DNA of 9,464 nt from Bacteroidales bacterium UBA5206 (GTDB lineage: Bacteria > Bacteroidota > Bacteroidia > Bacteroidales > Tenuifilaceae), in the NCBI GenBank assembly GCA_002412705.1, contig DHVO01000212.1, positions 1 through 9,464 on the forward strand. Reading direction: 5' to 3'. Shown here piece after piece: positions 1 through 6,928 of the stretch; the first letter of the stretch is position 1; the number at the start of each line of letters is the position of its first letter. The notes beneath the pieces were generated by a model. That model made no database searches. It worked only from the letters and a program-made list of their open reading frames with translations, and was not told the DNA's origin. The position numbers were made by a program, and so were the translations under genes.

Positions 1-293
1 GCGGCATCGAGCTCATGAATGTTGAACGAACGTGATGAGTTAAAGGCTTTGCAGCTTTCGCACTCATTGCATGCCTCCATGTCGGGAGTTGGCGTAAGAC
101 AGTTTATGGTTTTGGCAAAAATTCGGGCACAAGTTGTTTTTCCAACCCCCCTAGGCCCGCAGAATAGGTAAGCCTGAGCAAGCTGCTTGCGCTGGATGGC
201 ATTTTTAAGGGTTGTGGTAATTGATGCTTGACCAACAACGCTCAAAAATGTTGAAGGGCGGTACTTTCTGGCTGATACAACAAAATTCTCCAT
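1..293 (-). CDS. dnaX: DNA polymerase III subunit gamma/tau, N-terminal fragment (partial)
   Basis: This is the first 97 codons of the clamp-loader ATPase, which loads the sliding clamp during replication; the gene runs off the left edge. The translation starts MENFVVSARKYRPSTFLSVV, the usual DnaX opening (ARKYRP, then GQ at residues 21-22). A Walker A motif GPRGVGKT lies at residues 46-53, and four zinc-ligand cysteines are at C65, C75, C78 and C81 (C-x9-C-x2-C-x2-C), the pattern that separates DnaX from DnaA-like and HolB AAA+ proteins. The ATG lies at 291-293 and is the natural start for this family. It is on the same strand as the chemotaxis genes but lies behind their terminator and has its own candidate promoter, so it is probably an independent housekeeping transcript. 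Identification is secure although only about a sixth of the protein is visible. Confidence 0.95.
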   Translation of the reverse strand, partial: MENFVVSARKYRPSTFLSVVGQASITTTLKNAIQRKQLAQAYLFCGPRGVGKTTCARIFAKTINCLTPTPDMEACNECESCKAFNSSRSFNIHELDA

Positions 294-308
294 AAACTAG
301 TTCTAAAT

Positions 309-324
309 CAGCTCTAAATAGCTG
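309..324 (-). repeat. Small inverted repeat in the dnaX leader
   Basis: A 5-bp inverted repeat CAGCT/AGCTG with a 6-nt spacer sits 15 bp upstream of the dnaX start codon. It overlaps a direct repeat of TCTAAAT (302-308 and 313-319 on the plus strand). It would lie within the leader if the promoter at 347-354 is used. It could be an operator or a weak leader hairpin, but a repeat this short also occurs by chance. Confidence 0.25.
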
Positions 325-346
325 TTTGCTTTAACATGGGTGCATA

Positions 347-354
347 CAAAAATA
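347..354 (-). promoter_or_regulatory. Candidate Bacteroidota-type -7 promoter element for dnaX
   Basis: Read on the minus strand the octamer is TATTTTTG, a full match to the Bacteroidota -7 consensus TAnnTTTG. It lies 53 bp upstream of the dnaX ATG, giving a leader of roughly 45-50 nt. No TTTG-type -33 element is visible at the expected distance (about 375-382), so the call rests on one element only. The location, between the operon terminator and dnaX, is where a promoter is needed. Confidence 0.4.
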
Positions 355-466
355 GCAAAAAGGAAATTGCATTTAAGCTTTATGCTATAGTTTTTAACCT
401 AATGTAAAAAGAGAGTTTGATTATCAGTGTATTCTTTACCTATTAGCAAGGCACCAAGTTTAAGTT

Positions 467-501
467 AAAAAAAAGAGTCCAACACCTAAGGTATTGGACT
501 C
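467..501 (-). terminator. Rho-independent terminator ending the chemotaxis-associated operon
   Basis: On the minus strand an 8-bp stem GAGTCCAA/TTGGACTC (475-482 with 494-501), then one mismatch and a further 3 bp around a TAA loop, is followed directly by eight T residues (474-467). It begins 20 bp after the stop codon of the GAF/PAS sensor gene, and nothing is encoded between them. Stem plus U-tract in the minus orientation fits an intrinsic terminator for the upstream operon and separates it from dnaX. On the plus strand the A-run precedes the stem and there is no comparable T-run after it, so termination is one-directional. Confidence 0.85.
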
Positions 502-521
502 CTATTAATATTGATTTTATG

Positions 522-2804
522 CTAGAACAAGTCAACCGATATGTTCTGAATAAATGCAGTGTAGGTAACCTCGCGTCCCATCTTTGCTTCGGAGAGTAGC
601 ATTAGAACAGGTAGCTCCTCACCAGAGTTGGTTGTTATGGTAATTTCTCTACGCTGTCCAACAATTTTTTGTTTAGATGAATCAAGGTAAGCGCTCAAGA
701 ACTCATCGGAATCACCTGCATTTGCGGGGAATAAGATTTTAATGTTCTGTCCTAATATATCGGCTCTAGAAACCTCAAACAGCTCTTCGGCAGCCTTGTT
801 AAAGAACTGAACAACACCATCCTGATCGGTTGTAATAATAGCATCAAGGAATCCTTCAAGTGTTTTTTCGTTCCTAATTTTGGACTTTTCTATCTCCTTA
901 AACTGCTGCTTAACCTCTTCACGAGCCTCCCTAAGCTTCTTGTTGAGCTCAATTTCATTCTGCCTAAGCATCTCTTCTTGCTGCCTAAGCTGCAGAGTTT
1001 GGGCGTTGGTTTCAATCTCCATTAACTTTTCACGAGTGATATCGTTGGCAATGAATACTACTTTTGCCACCTCACCGTACATGTCGTTCACTGAAGTAAA
1101 GGTACCACGAAGCCATTTATCATCGGCGTTTTTACTCACAATTTTAATTTGGCCTTCAAACGGAATTCCATGAGTAACATCGTCCCAAATACGCTCAATT
1201 AGCTTTCTATCCTGCTCTGAAACTAGGTCGTAAACAGTTTTAGATTTTGCCTCGGTTAGTATATAGTTAACCTCAGACAAGAAGTTCTCGTTACAGTCTA
1301 TAATATCGCCAGTTGGTGAGAACTCCACTTTTACACTAGAGCGGTTAAGAGCCTCTATTTGCCCCTCATAATCTAGGCTAAGCTTCTTTTGTTCTGTCGT
1401 ATCAATGGCTAGGAAAAGAATTTTCTCAACACCACCATACTGGTTACGAACACAGGTGTAGGTTGCAATTGTCCACAAATCCTTTCCACTCTGGGTTACA
1501 TGTTTCATATCGCCTTCAAAGTGCTTTCCGCCCTTTGCTAGGCTTTGCCAAATCTCATCAAACCACCCCCTGTCCTTCTTGTTTATGAACATGGAAATAT
1601 GCTTACCCTCTACATCGGAGTTGCCACTATACTCCAATTTACTTAAGAACTTGGTGTTTGCGTATAGTAGTATTCCATTTACATCGTACTCGGCACGAAT
1701 TAGGGTATGGTTAACAGAATTTGTAAAGCTTATAAACTTTTCGGCTTGGCGAGCAGCTTCTTCTTGAGTTGCTTGCAGCTCCTCCATATTCTGGCGCATC
1801 TGCTCCTCTTGTGAGGCAAGAGCCTCTGCCTGTAAACGGGACTCTTTTAGCAGCTGTGCTGTGCGAATATTGATTTTTACCCCAGAAATTGTTGAAGCGA
1901 TGCTCTCTGCAACCTTCTCAATAAACTCTACCTGGTACTTTTCAAATACAGTAAACGAAGCTATTTCTAGCACGCCATGAACCTCATCGTTCACTTTTAA
2001 GGGAACTAGCAGGAGGCATTTTGGTGTGGCGTGCCCCAAACCAGAAGTAATATTCAGGTATCCGCTGGGGATACGGGTAAGTAAAGTAGTTTCCTGTTCA
2101 AGGGCGCATGCGCCAATCAATCCCTCGCCCCAATCAACACGCTGATCGGCATATTTTCTACGCTCATATGCATAACAAGCTGTGAGCTTAAGGTGGATAT
2201 CACCAGGATCATTATCTTCAATTAGGTAAAAACCACCCTGATTAGCCTCAACGTACTTAACAAGGTTACTTATAATTTGGTAGGAAAGTTCCTCTATATT
2301 GTCGTTGTCGGCTCTAAGTATTTCTCCAAATTTGGCAAGCCCCTCGGCAATCCAATTGCGCTGCTCATCCTCTTTTCGGCGAGCCTCTTCCTCAATCTTG
2401 CTTCGCTTAAGATTATCGCGTAGGTTAACTATGGCCTTACCCAATACATCAGTCTCCTCTGCATGGTAATCGGCATCAATCTCGCCTATACGTAGCTTCT
2501 CAACAAAGCGGTATAGCTTACGTTGCCTAGAGAGCTCGTGTTCCGAAAAGGAGGAAGCCTCAAGCTGCAACTTGGAGTAATGCGTTGCGGCAAACCATAC
2601 TATTGTTGCAATAACAAATGGAGTAAAGTCTATTAGGTAAAAAAGAGGAACCCTTTGATGCAACGATAGCACACCAGAAAAAGTAAAGGCAATATTGTGG
2701 TGCAGTGCCTCAAAAAATAGCGCTACAAGCAATAACGCTACCCCCATTAGAAACCCCAACAGGGAATATTTGTACACAAAGGATTTAGAGTATTTTCCTT
2801 CCAT
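522..2804 (-). CDS. Membrane-anchored HAMP-like/GAF/PAS/PAS/PAS sensor protein without output domain
   Basis: A 760-residue sensory protein. Two hydrophobic helices at residues 13-33 and 52-72 flank a short loop of about 20 residues, so there is no periplasmic sensing domain and ligands are probably sensed in the cytoplasm. A HAMP-like region (about 73-135) leads into the linker RNWIAEGLAKF (149-159). Next come a GAF domain (about 165-310), a coiled coil rich in Q and E (about 315-355, including EEQMRQNMEELQATQEE), PAS1 (362-475), PAS2 (486-596), a second coiled coil (597-648) and PAS3 (649-757, with the typical ITTDQDGVVQFFNKAAEELF opening). The protein ends three residues after PAS3. There is no HisKA/HATPase, GGDEF, EAL or methyl-accepting signalling hairpin. 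The ATG lies in an 88-bp gap after the DUF4407 gene, with no clear Shine-Dalgarno sequence, and a terminator follows 20 bp after the stop. Domain calls are firm; ligand and partner are unknown. An interaction with CheW/CheA or with the nearby kinase-like protein is only inferred from position. Confidence 0.85.
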   Translation of the reverse strand: MEGKYSKSFVYKYSLLGFLMGVALLLVALFFEALHHNIAFTFSGVLSLHQRVPLFYLIDFTPFVIATIVWFAATHYSKLQLEASSFSEHELSRQRKLYRFVEKLRIGEIDADYHAEETDVLGKAIVNLRDNLKRSKIEEEARRKEDEQRNWIAEGLAKFGEILRADNDNIEELSYQIISNLVKYVEANQGGFYLIEDNDPGDIHLKLTACYAYERRKYADQRVDWGEGLIGACALEQETTLLTRIPSGYLNITSGLGHATPKCLLLVPLKVNDEVHGVLEIASFTVFEKYQVEFIEKVAESIASTISGVKINIRTAQLLKESRLQAEALASQEEQMRQNMEELQATQEEAARQAEKFISFTNSVNHTLIRAEYDVNGILLYANTKFLSKLEYSGNSDVEGKHISMFINKKDRGWFDEIWQSLAKGGKHFEGDMKHVTQSGKDLWTIATYTCVRNQYGGVEKILFLAIDTTEQKKLSLDYEGQIEALNRSSVKVEFSPTGDIIDCNENFLSEVNYILTEAKSKTVYDLVSEQDRKLIERIWDDVTHGIPFEGQIKIVSKNADDKWLRGTFTSVNDMYGEVAKVVFIANDITREKLMEIETNAQTLQLRQQEEMLRQNEIELNKKLREAREEVKQQFKEIEKSKIRNEKTLEGFLDAIITTDQDGVVQFFNKAAEELFEVSRADILGQNIKILFPANAGDSDEFLSAYLDSSKQKIVGQRREITITTNSGEELPVLMLLSEAKMGREVTYTAFIQNISVDLF

Positions 2805-2824
2805 AATCAGCCGAAAATTTGACT

Positions 2825-2840
2825 AAAAATATATATTTTT
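2825..2840. other. 16-bp perfect A/T palindrome in the gap before the sensor gene
   Basis: The 88-bp gap 2805-2892 holds a perfect palindrome made of five A, TATATA and five T, 21 bp upstream of the sensor start codon. On the minus strand it contains TATATTTT, one base short of the Bacteroidota -7 consensus TAnnTTTG, but no -33 TTTG is visible. It may mark a weak internal promoter or an A/T-rich protein-binding site. A pure A/T palindrome of this size can also be chance in an A/T-rich spacer. It is not a good terminator because there is no G/C-rich stem. Confidence 0.25.
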
Positions 2841-2892
2841 TTTGGAGACGCTTAACTATTATCGCTTTTTTTGTGTGTGCTGCTTACACGTT

Positions 2893-4311
2893 TCATCGTC
2901 CTTTTCTCAAGGTTGTATCCACAAGGCTATCTAAATCGTCTGGATTAAAGGATGTTTCGGTAGAATCAGCGTCATCATCGTTACCGTTATTAGTGATTTT
3001 ATCATTGATCAATTCATCAAAAACATCTTGACTCTCATGTGCTGGTGACTCTTCTGTTGCATCTTCAATCTTTGTGGTTTGCTCCTCACTCAAAGAAGTG
3101 CTAGCTTCATCATCGGTAAACTCATTGGCAACTGTTAGCTTACCCGTTTCATCGTTTAACCACTTTTGCAGCTTAAGTTTATTAACTTCACGCATAGCAT
3201 CGGCCTGAGCAACAATGTACTCCTGTTCAACTTTATGAAATTCCTGGCTACGCTCCATGCTAATTTGATAAGCAAAGCGAGCCTGTTGATCGTTTATATG
3301 CTCCATGCTAATAAGCTGCTTCTGAATGCTAAGGCTCATTTCCTGCTCTTCGGCCTCAAGTAGCTCGTCGTAAGGTCCTCTCCCACTCATTAGCTTAACA
3401 ATAACCGGAGAGCACTCAATTACAATAAAAAGGATAATTATAAACCAGTTGGCAAACGCCACCCTTGGGTTTTCTTTTGCGAGCTGGCCAATGGCATCGA
3501 GTCGTGCCAAAAAGCCGTCGGCATTACGATTAACCACTCCAGCAGATTTGGCCTGCTCATCACGCTCCAGCTTAAGCATAGCTATACGCTGGTTGTTTTG
3601 CTCCTGTTGATTAGCTGTAGAGGCTTTTAGTCGGTACAAATCCTCATCAAGCCTATCGAGTTCAACCTTTTTCTCTCGGTACACAGGTCCTTTCCCTTGC
3701 TGGTTTGTGGGGCTTCGCCCTTCGGCTTCGGCAATTACCATGGAAAAGAGCTGATTTCTATATGCCTCCTTTTTAGCTAGATTCTCTTGTAACTCCTTAT
3801 TCTGGTTCTCTAGCTTTTCTATCTCGGCATAGTTGTTATCAAGCGCAGCATTGTACTCAGCCGTTTTGGCCTCGCGCACAAAGAGGAGCTGACGCTCGAT
3901 TTCTTTTTCAAAAAGCTTTATTTCAAGTGGTTTGGAAATAACAATCGAAATTAGAATGGCAAGAATTAACCGAGGCAAAGCAGCAATAAACTCCTTTTTG
4001 GGATTATGCTGCTTCCTAATGCTTGATACAATGTACCAATCGAGAGAGAATATTAAAAACCCCCAGAGCAAGCCAAAGGCTAAAGCAAGGTAAACAGAGT
4101 TAAAAACCGTAAACATAGCATAGCCCCCAGAAAGGGTAGCCATTACTCCAGTAAGGAAAACGATAACACCAATACCGTAATACTTATTATAATCCGTAGG
4201 ACAACGCTCTATTAAATAGAGCCTTGCTCCTGAGCACCAACAAAAGAATTTGTATATGCGCGATAGCTTGCTGGGTTTGCTTAATGTTGTATTGTTATGA
4301 GAATCAGACAT
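2893..4311 (-). CDS. DUF4407 family inner-membrane protein with acidic C-terminal tail
   Basis: A 472-residue protein whose N-terminal half matches the DUF4407 family: FFCWCSGA at residues 22-29, CPTDYNKYYGIG at 37-48, then closely packed hydrophobic helices at about 46-68, 72-95 and 108-127. A long helical, coiled-coil-rich domain (about 130-282) follows, then a fourth helix at 285-307. The basic loop RKQHNPKK (99-106) predicts cytoplasmic N- and C-termini and a periplasmic coiled-coil domain. After the last helix comes another helical stretch (315-385), then an Asp/Glu-rich tail (398-461) containing the peptide FNPDDLDSLV at 455-464. The start codon lies only 9 bp after the cheB stop, so the two genes are almost certainly co-transcribed and probably translationally coupled. 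The family has no established biochemical function that I know. Its place next to cheB suggests a link to chemotaxis signalling, for example as a membrane output or scaffold; that is inference. Confidence 0.85.
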   Translation of the reverse strand: MSDSHNNTTLSKPSKLSRIYKFFCWCSGARLYLIERCPTDYNKYYGIGVIVFLTGVMATLSGGYAMFTVFNSVYLALAFGLLWGFLIFSLDWYIVSSIRKQHNPKKEFIAALPRLILAILISIVISKPLEIKLFEKEIERQLLFVREAKTAEYNAALDNNYAEIEKLENQNKELQENLAKKEAYRNQLFSMVIAEAEGRSPTNQQGKGPVYREKKVELDRLDEDLYRLKASTANQQEQNNQRIAMLKLERDEQAKSAGVVNRNADGFLARLDAIGQLAKENPRVAFANWFIIILFIVIECSPVIVKLMSGRGPYDELLEAEEQEMSLSIQKQLISMEHINDQQARFAYQISMERSQEFHKVEQEYIVAQADAMREVNKLKLQKWLNDETGKLTVANEFTDDEASTSLSEEQTTKIEDATEESPAHESQDVFDELINDKITNNGNDDDADSTETSFNPDDLDSLVDTTLRKGR

Positions 4312-4320
4312 TAAAATTCA

Positions 4321-5391
4321 CTAAAAAGGTTTAAGCACAAATGGGGCAATGCTATCAAGAGGAAGCACCTTATCGGCTGCACCCAATTTAATGGCCTCCT
4401 TGGGCATGCCAAAAACAACACATGATTTCTCGTCCTGCGCAACAGTCTTAGCACCAGCCTCATGCATCTCCAAAAGTCCACGAGCACCATCGTCGCCCAT
4501 ACCAGTCATTATAACACCTATGGCATTTGCGCCTGCATATCGAGCCGTGCTCCTAAATAACACATCAACCGAAGGCCTATGCCTATTAACCAAAGGGCCT
4601 TCCTTTACCTCAACATAGTAACGCGCTCCGCTCCGCTTAAGCAGCATATGGTAGTTACCCGGAGCTATTAGAGCACGCCCACGAATAACGCTGTCGCCAT
4701 TCTCTGCCTCCTTAACCGATATCTTACAAATCTCATTAAGCCTATTGGCGAATGAGCGGGTAAACTTCTCGGGCATGTGTTGAACAATTACTATCCCTGG
4801 ACAATCCATAGGGAGGGCCTGTAAAAATACGGTTAATGCTTCTGTTCCTCCTGTTGATGCTCCTACGGCAATTACAATTTCCGTAGTTTTTATCATACTT
4901 TGAGACGAAGTAACAGGGGGTAGAACTGCATCGGCCGAAAGCTTAGGTTCAACGGTTAAGGGTTCGGCAAAACGCTTCCGGGAAAGCTTTGCGTGAGCAG
5001 CAGCCTTTATTGCATCGCAAATACGAATTCGAGATTCCTCAATGAACTGCTTTGTGTTCATTTGCGGTTTGGTAATTATCTCTACAGCTCCATACTCTAG
5101 AGCCTTCATACCCGTTTCGGTTGCCGCATCGGTTAAGCTGGAAATAATAACCACGGGAATAGGATGCTGAGCCATGATTTTCTTGAGGAATGTCAATCCA
5201 TCCATCCGCGGCATTTCCACATCCAGCGTAATAACATCTGGTGTTTCGTCGGCAATTTTCTTTGCTGCAAAATAAGGATCCGAAGCCGTTCCCATAACTT
5301 CAAGCAATGGATCGGAGGCAACAATCTGACTGAGAGTTTGGCGCACAACGGCCGAATCGTCAACAATAAGTACCCTAATCTTTTGGCTCAT
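4321..5391 (-). CDS. cheB: Chemotaxis response regulator, protein-glutamate methylesterase/glutamine deamidase CheB
   Basis: CheB removes methyl groups from receptor glutamates and deamidates glutamines, resetting receptor sensitivity in the cytoplasm. The N-terminal receiver domain (residues 4-120) has the acidic pair D11/D12, phospho-acceptor D57 in ITLDVEMPRMDG, S84/S85 after strand 4, and K108 in ITKP. A linker of about 45 residues (125-170) joins it to the methylesterase domain (171-355), which carries the catalytic triad S179 (VGASTGGTEAL), H205 (VQHMPEKF) and D301 (MTGMGDDGA). At 356 residues it has the normal length, and all catalytic positions are intact. Methylesterase activity is normally raised by CheA phosphorylating the receiver; no CheA is visible here, so the kinase must lie outside the window. 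The gene starts 25 bp after cheD and ends 9 bp before the DUF4407 gene. Confidence 0.97.
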   Translation of the reverse strand: MSQKIRVLIVDDSAVVRQTLSQIVASDPLLEVMGTASDPYFAAKKIADETPDVITLDVEMPRMDGLTFLKKIMAQHPIPVVIISSLTDAATETGMKALEYGAVEIITKPQMNTKQFIEESRIRICDAIKAAAHAKLSRKRFAEPLTVEPKLSADAVLPPVTSSQSMIKTTEIVIAVGASTGGTEALTVFLQALPMDCPGIVIVQHMPEKFTRSFANRLNEICKISVKEAENGDSVIRGRALIAPGNYHMLLKRSGARYYVEVKEGPLVNRHRPSVDVLFRSTARYAGANAIGVIMTGMGDDGARGLLEMHEAGAKTVAQDEKSCVVFGMPKEAIKLGAADKVLPLDSIAPFVLKPF

Positions 5392-5416
5392 AAACTAGTC
5401 TCTGTTTGCTAAAGAT

Positions 5417-5896
5417 TTACTGACTCTGTCCAAGCGTTTTCTCTATGTAACGCTGTTTAACTTCTCCTGTTGCAGTATCGTACTCAATTTTTCTGCCCAG
5501 TTTACCTCCCACACTTTTTGCAATAACGGGAATTCGCAGCTCCTCAAGGGATTCAAAGGCAAGTTGGATGTTACGTGCTCCAATGTTAAACTGCGAAATT
5601 GTGGTTTCTATAACTTCACCACCACCAAAAACCTTTGCCTGCAGATTTGAGCGCTTGGCACCAAGCGATACCATTTTTTCCACAAGGCGTTCTATGGCAA
5701 TATTTCCGTATTTAGGACTAGCTAAGCCCTGCCCGTTCCACAAGGGAAGCATGAAGTGATTTATGCCCCCAATTTTAATTATTGGATCATACAGGCAAAC
5801 GGCAACACACGACCCCAGTATGGTTGAAACCTTATGTGGTGTAGCACTGGCAAACAACGCTGCTGGATACAGGAAATGTAAGGGTTTCTCTTCCAT
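5417..5896 (-). CDS. cheD: Chemoreceptor glutamine deamidase CheD
   Basis: CheD hydrolyses specific receptor glutamine side chains to glutamate and in many bacteria also works with CheC/CheY. The 159-residue protein has the usual CheD length and signature: the nucleophilic cysteine C30 in TILGSCVAVCLYD, the catalytic H47 in GGINHFMLP, and hydroxyl residues S24/T25 just upstream where the family has its third active-site residue. The glycine-rich KVFGGGEV (88-95) and the C-terminal VGGKLGRKIEYDTATGEV are also typical. It is preceded by the kinase-like gene with an 11-bp gap and followed by cheB with a 25-bp gap, which indicates one transcript. No cheC is in the window, so deamidation of receptors is the more likely role. 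A C-terminal QRYIEKTLGQSQ extends slightly past the conserved core. Confidence 0.95.
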   Translation of the reverse strand: MEEKPLHFLYPAALFASATPHKVSTILGSCVAVCLYDPIIKIGGINHFMLPLWNGQGLASPKYGNIAIERLVEKMVSLGAKRSNLQAKVFGGGEVIETTISQFNIGARNIQLAFESLEELRIPVIAKSVGGKLGRKIEYDTATGEVKQRYIEKTLGQSQ

Positions 5897-5907
5897 TCCA
5901 GCTGAGT

Positions 5908-6807
5908 TTAAAAGGTTTCCTCTTCGTTACTAAAGAATGTTTCGTTAGCATCGGATGCAAAGTCACTGGTAGGTGCATCGGCCTCGGGAATGGTGATTGT
6001 AAACGAAGAGCCCTCACCAAGCTCGCTGGCGACCTCCATTCTACCCTTGAGCATATCAATTATAGCCTTATTTACCGATAGCCCTAAACCATGCCCGCGG
6101 TTAAGTGAGTTTATGCCAGAATCTACTCGTCTAAACCTGTCGAATATTATTTTCTGGTTTTCCTTTGAGATGCCAATACCGTGATCCTTTACGCTTATTC
6201 TAAGCTCGTTTTTCTCAATCCAGGTTGTAACCTCTATGGCCCCCCCTTCAAAGCTAAAGTTTACTGCATTGCTGAGTAGATTAGAAAGTACCATTCTAAG
6301 CTTCTCTGGATCTGTTTTAAAGGTAAATAGGGGGCTATTGGTTTGTATGTCGAAGTTGTGAGTAGCAGTAATACGCTTCTTCTTCATTTCAAACTTAAAC
6401 GACTCAATAACGCTATCGATAAGGTTTCGTATATCAACGTTAAATATTTCGGGGAAAATTTCGCCCGCTTCTATTTTGGCCGCCACAAAAATGTTGCGGA
6501 ACTGAAAATCGAGATGAAAAGCCTCAGAGTGTATAAGCGCTACCATTGATATCACCTTTTTCCAGTTCTCCTTATCAACAGAGAGAATTGCACGGGATAA
6601 GCCTAAAATGGATGTAAAAGGGTTTATAATCTCATTGGTAATATTGGAAATAAAATGGCTTTTTAGAGACTCGGATTCTTCCAACTTTTTATTAACGACT
6701 CTAAGCTCATCGTTAAGATTCTTAAGCTCTAGTAGCGCATTCTTGTTCTGCTCAAACCTCCGCCTAAGCTCGTCGAGTAATTCGGTATCGGTTAATCGTT
6801 GGTCCAT
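5908..6807 (-). CDS. Cytoplasmic histidine-kinase-like protein with HisKA histidine replaced by asparagine
   Basis: A 299-residue protein with no membrane helix or sensor domain: a coiled coil (about residues 12-50), a HisKA-type two-helix region (about 48-120), an HATPase_c domain (about 160-274) and an acidic tail. The H-box, normally SHELRTPL, reads TNEIINPF, so the phospho-acceptor position is Asn (N58, codon 6634-6636). The ATP-binding boxes look intact: N-box SNLLSNAVNFS, G1 DHGIG (208-212), F-box FDRF (222-225), G2 GHGLGL (238-243). The expected behaviour is ATP binding without conventional autophosphorylation, as in pseudokinases that act as regulators or scaffolds; this is inference. 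A histidine (H51) lies exactly one heptad before N58 and could be an alternative acceptor. I chose the ATG at 6805-6807; an in-frame TTG at 6877-6879 would add 24 residues. The gene sits between cheR and cheD (11-bp gap to cheD), placing it in the chemotaxis operon. Confidence 0.85.
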   Translation of the reverse strand: MDQRLTDTELLDELRRRFEQNKNALLELKNLNDELRVVNKKLEESESLKSHFISNITNEIINPFTSILGLSRAILSVDKENWKKVISMVALIHSEAFHLDFQFRNIFVAAKIEAGEIFPEIFNVDIRNLIDSVIESFKFEMKKKRITATHNFDIQTNSPLFTFKTDPEKLRMVLSNLLSNAVNFSFEGGAIEVTTWIEKNELRISVKDHGIGISKENQKIIFDRFRRVDSGINSLNRGHGLGLSVNKAIIDMLKGRMEVASELGEGSSFTITIPEADAPTSDFASDANETFFSNEEETF

Positions 6808-6928
6808 GTTGTAATCGGTTTGTGAATCAAAGTAATGCTGTTGTACTTTACGCCCTATTTCCCTTACCCTATGGAACAAATTAGGTGCACTGAAAATATG
6901 CTAGTACCTGTTTAAAAGGGTAATTTAG

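Noticed and set aside
880..1173. A plus-strand open frame of 97 codons, Ser/Leu rich
   Set aside because: It is antisense to the coiled-coil and PAS region of the sensor gene; the Ser/Leu richness is what the complement of Glu/Lys/Gln-rich coiled-coil codons gives.
2805..2892. A possible terminator between the DUF4407 gene and the sensor gene
   Set aside because: The gap has only an A/T palindrome and a 4-bp GTGT/ACAC pairing, with no G/C stem followed by a T-run on the minus strand.
5832..6059. A minus-strand open frame spanning the kinase-like gene end and the cheD start
   Set aside because: It overlaps the ends of two well-supported genes in another frame and its product resembles nothing.
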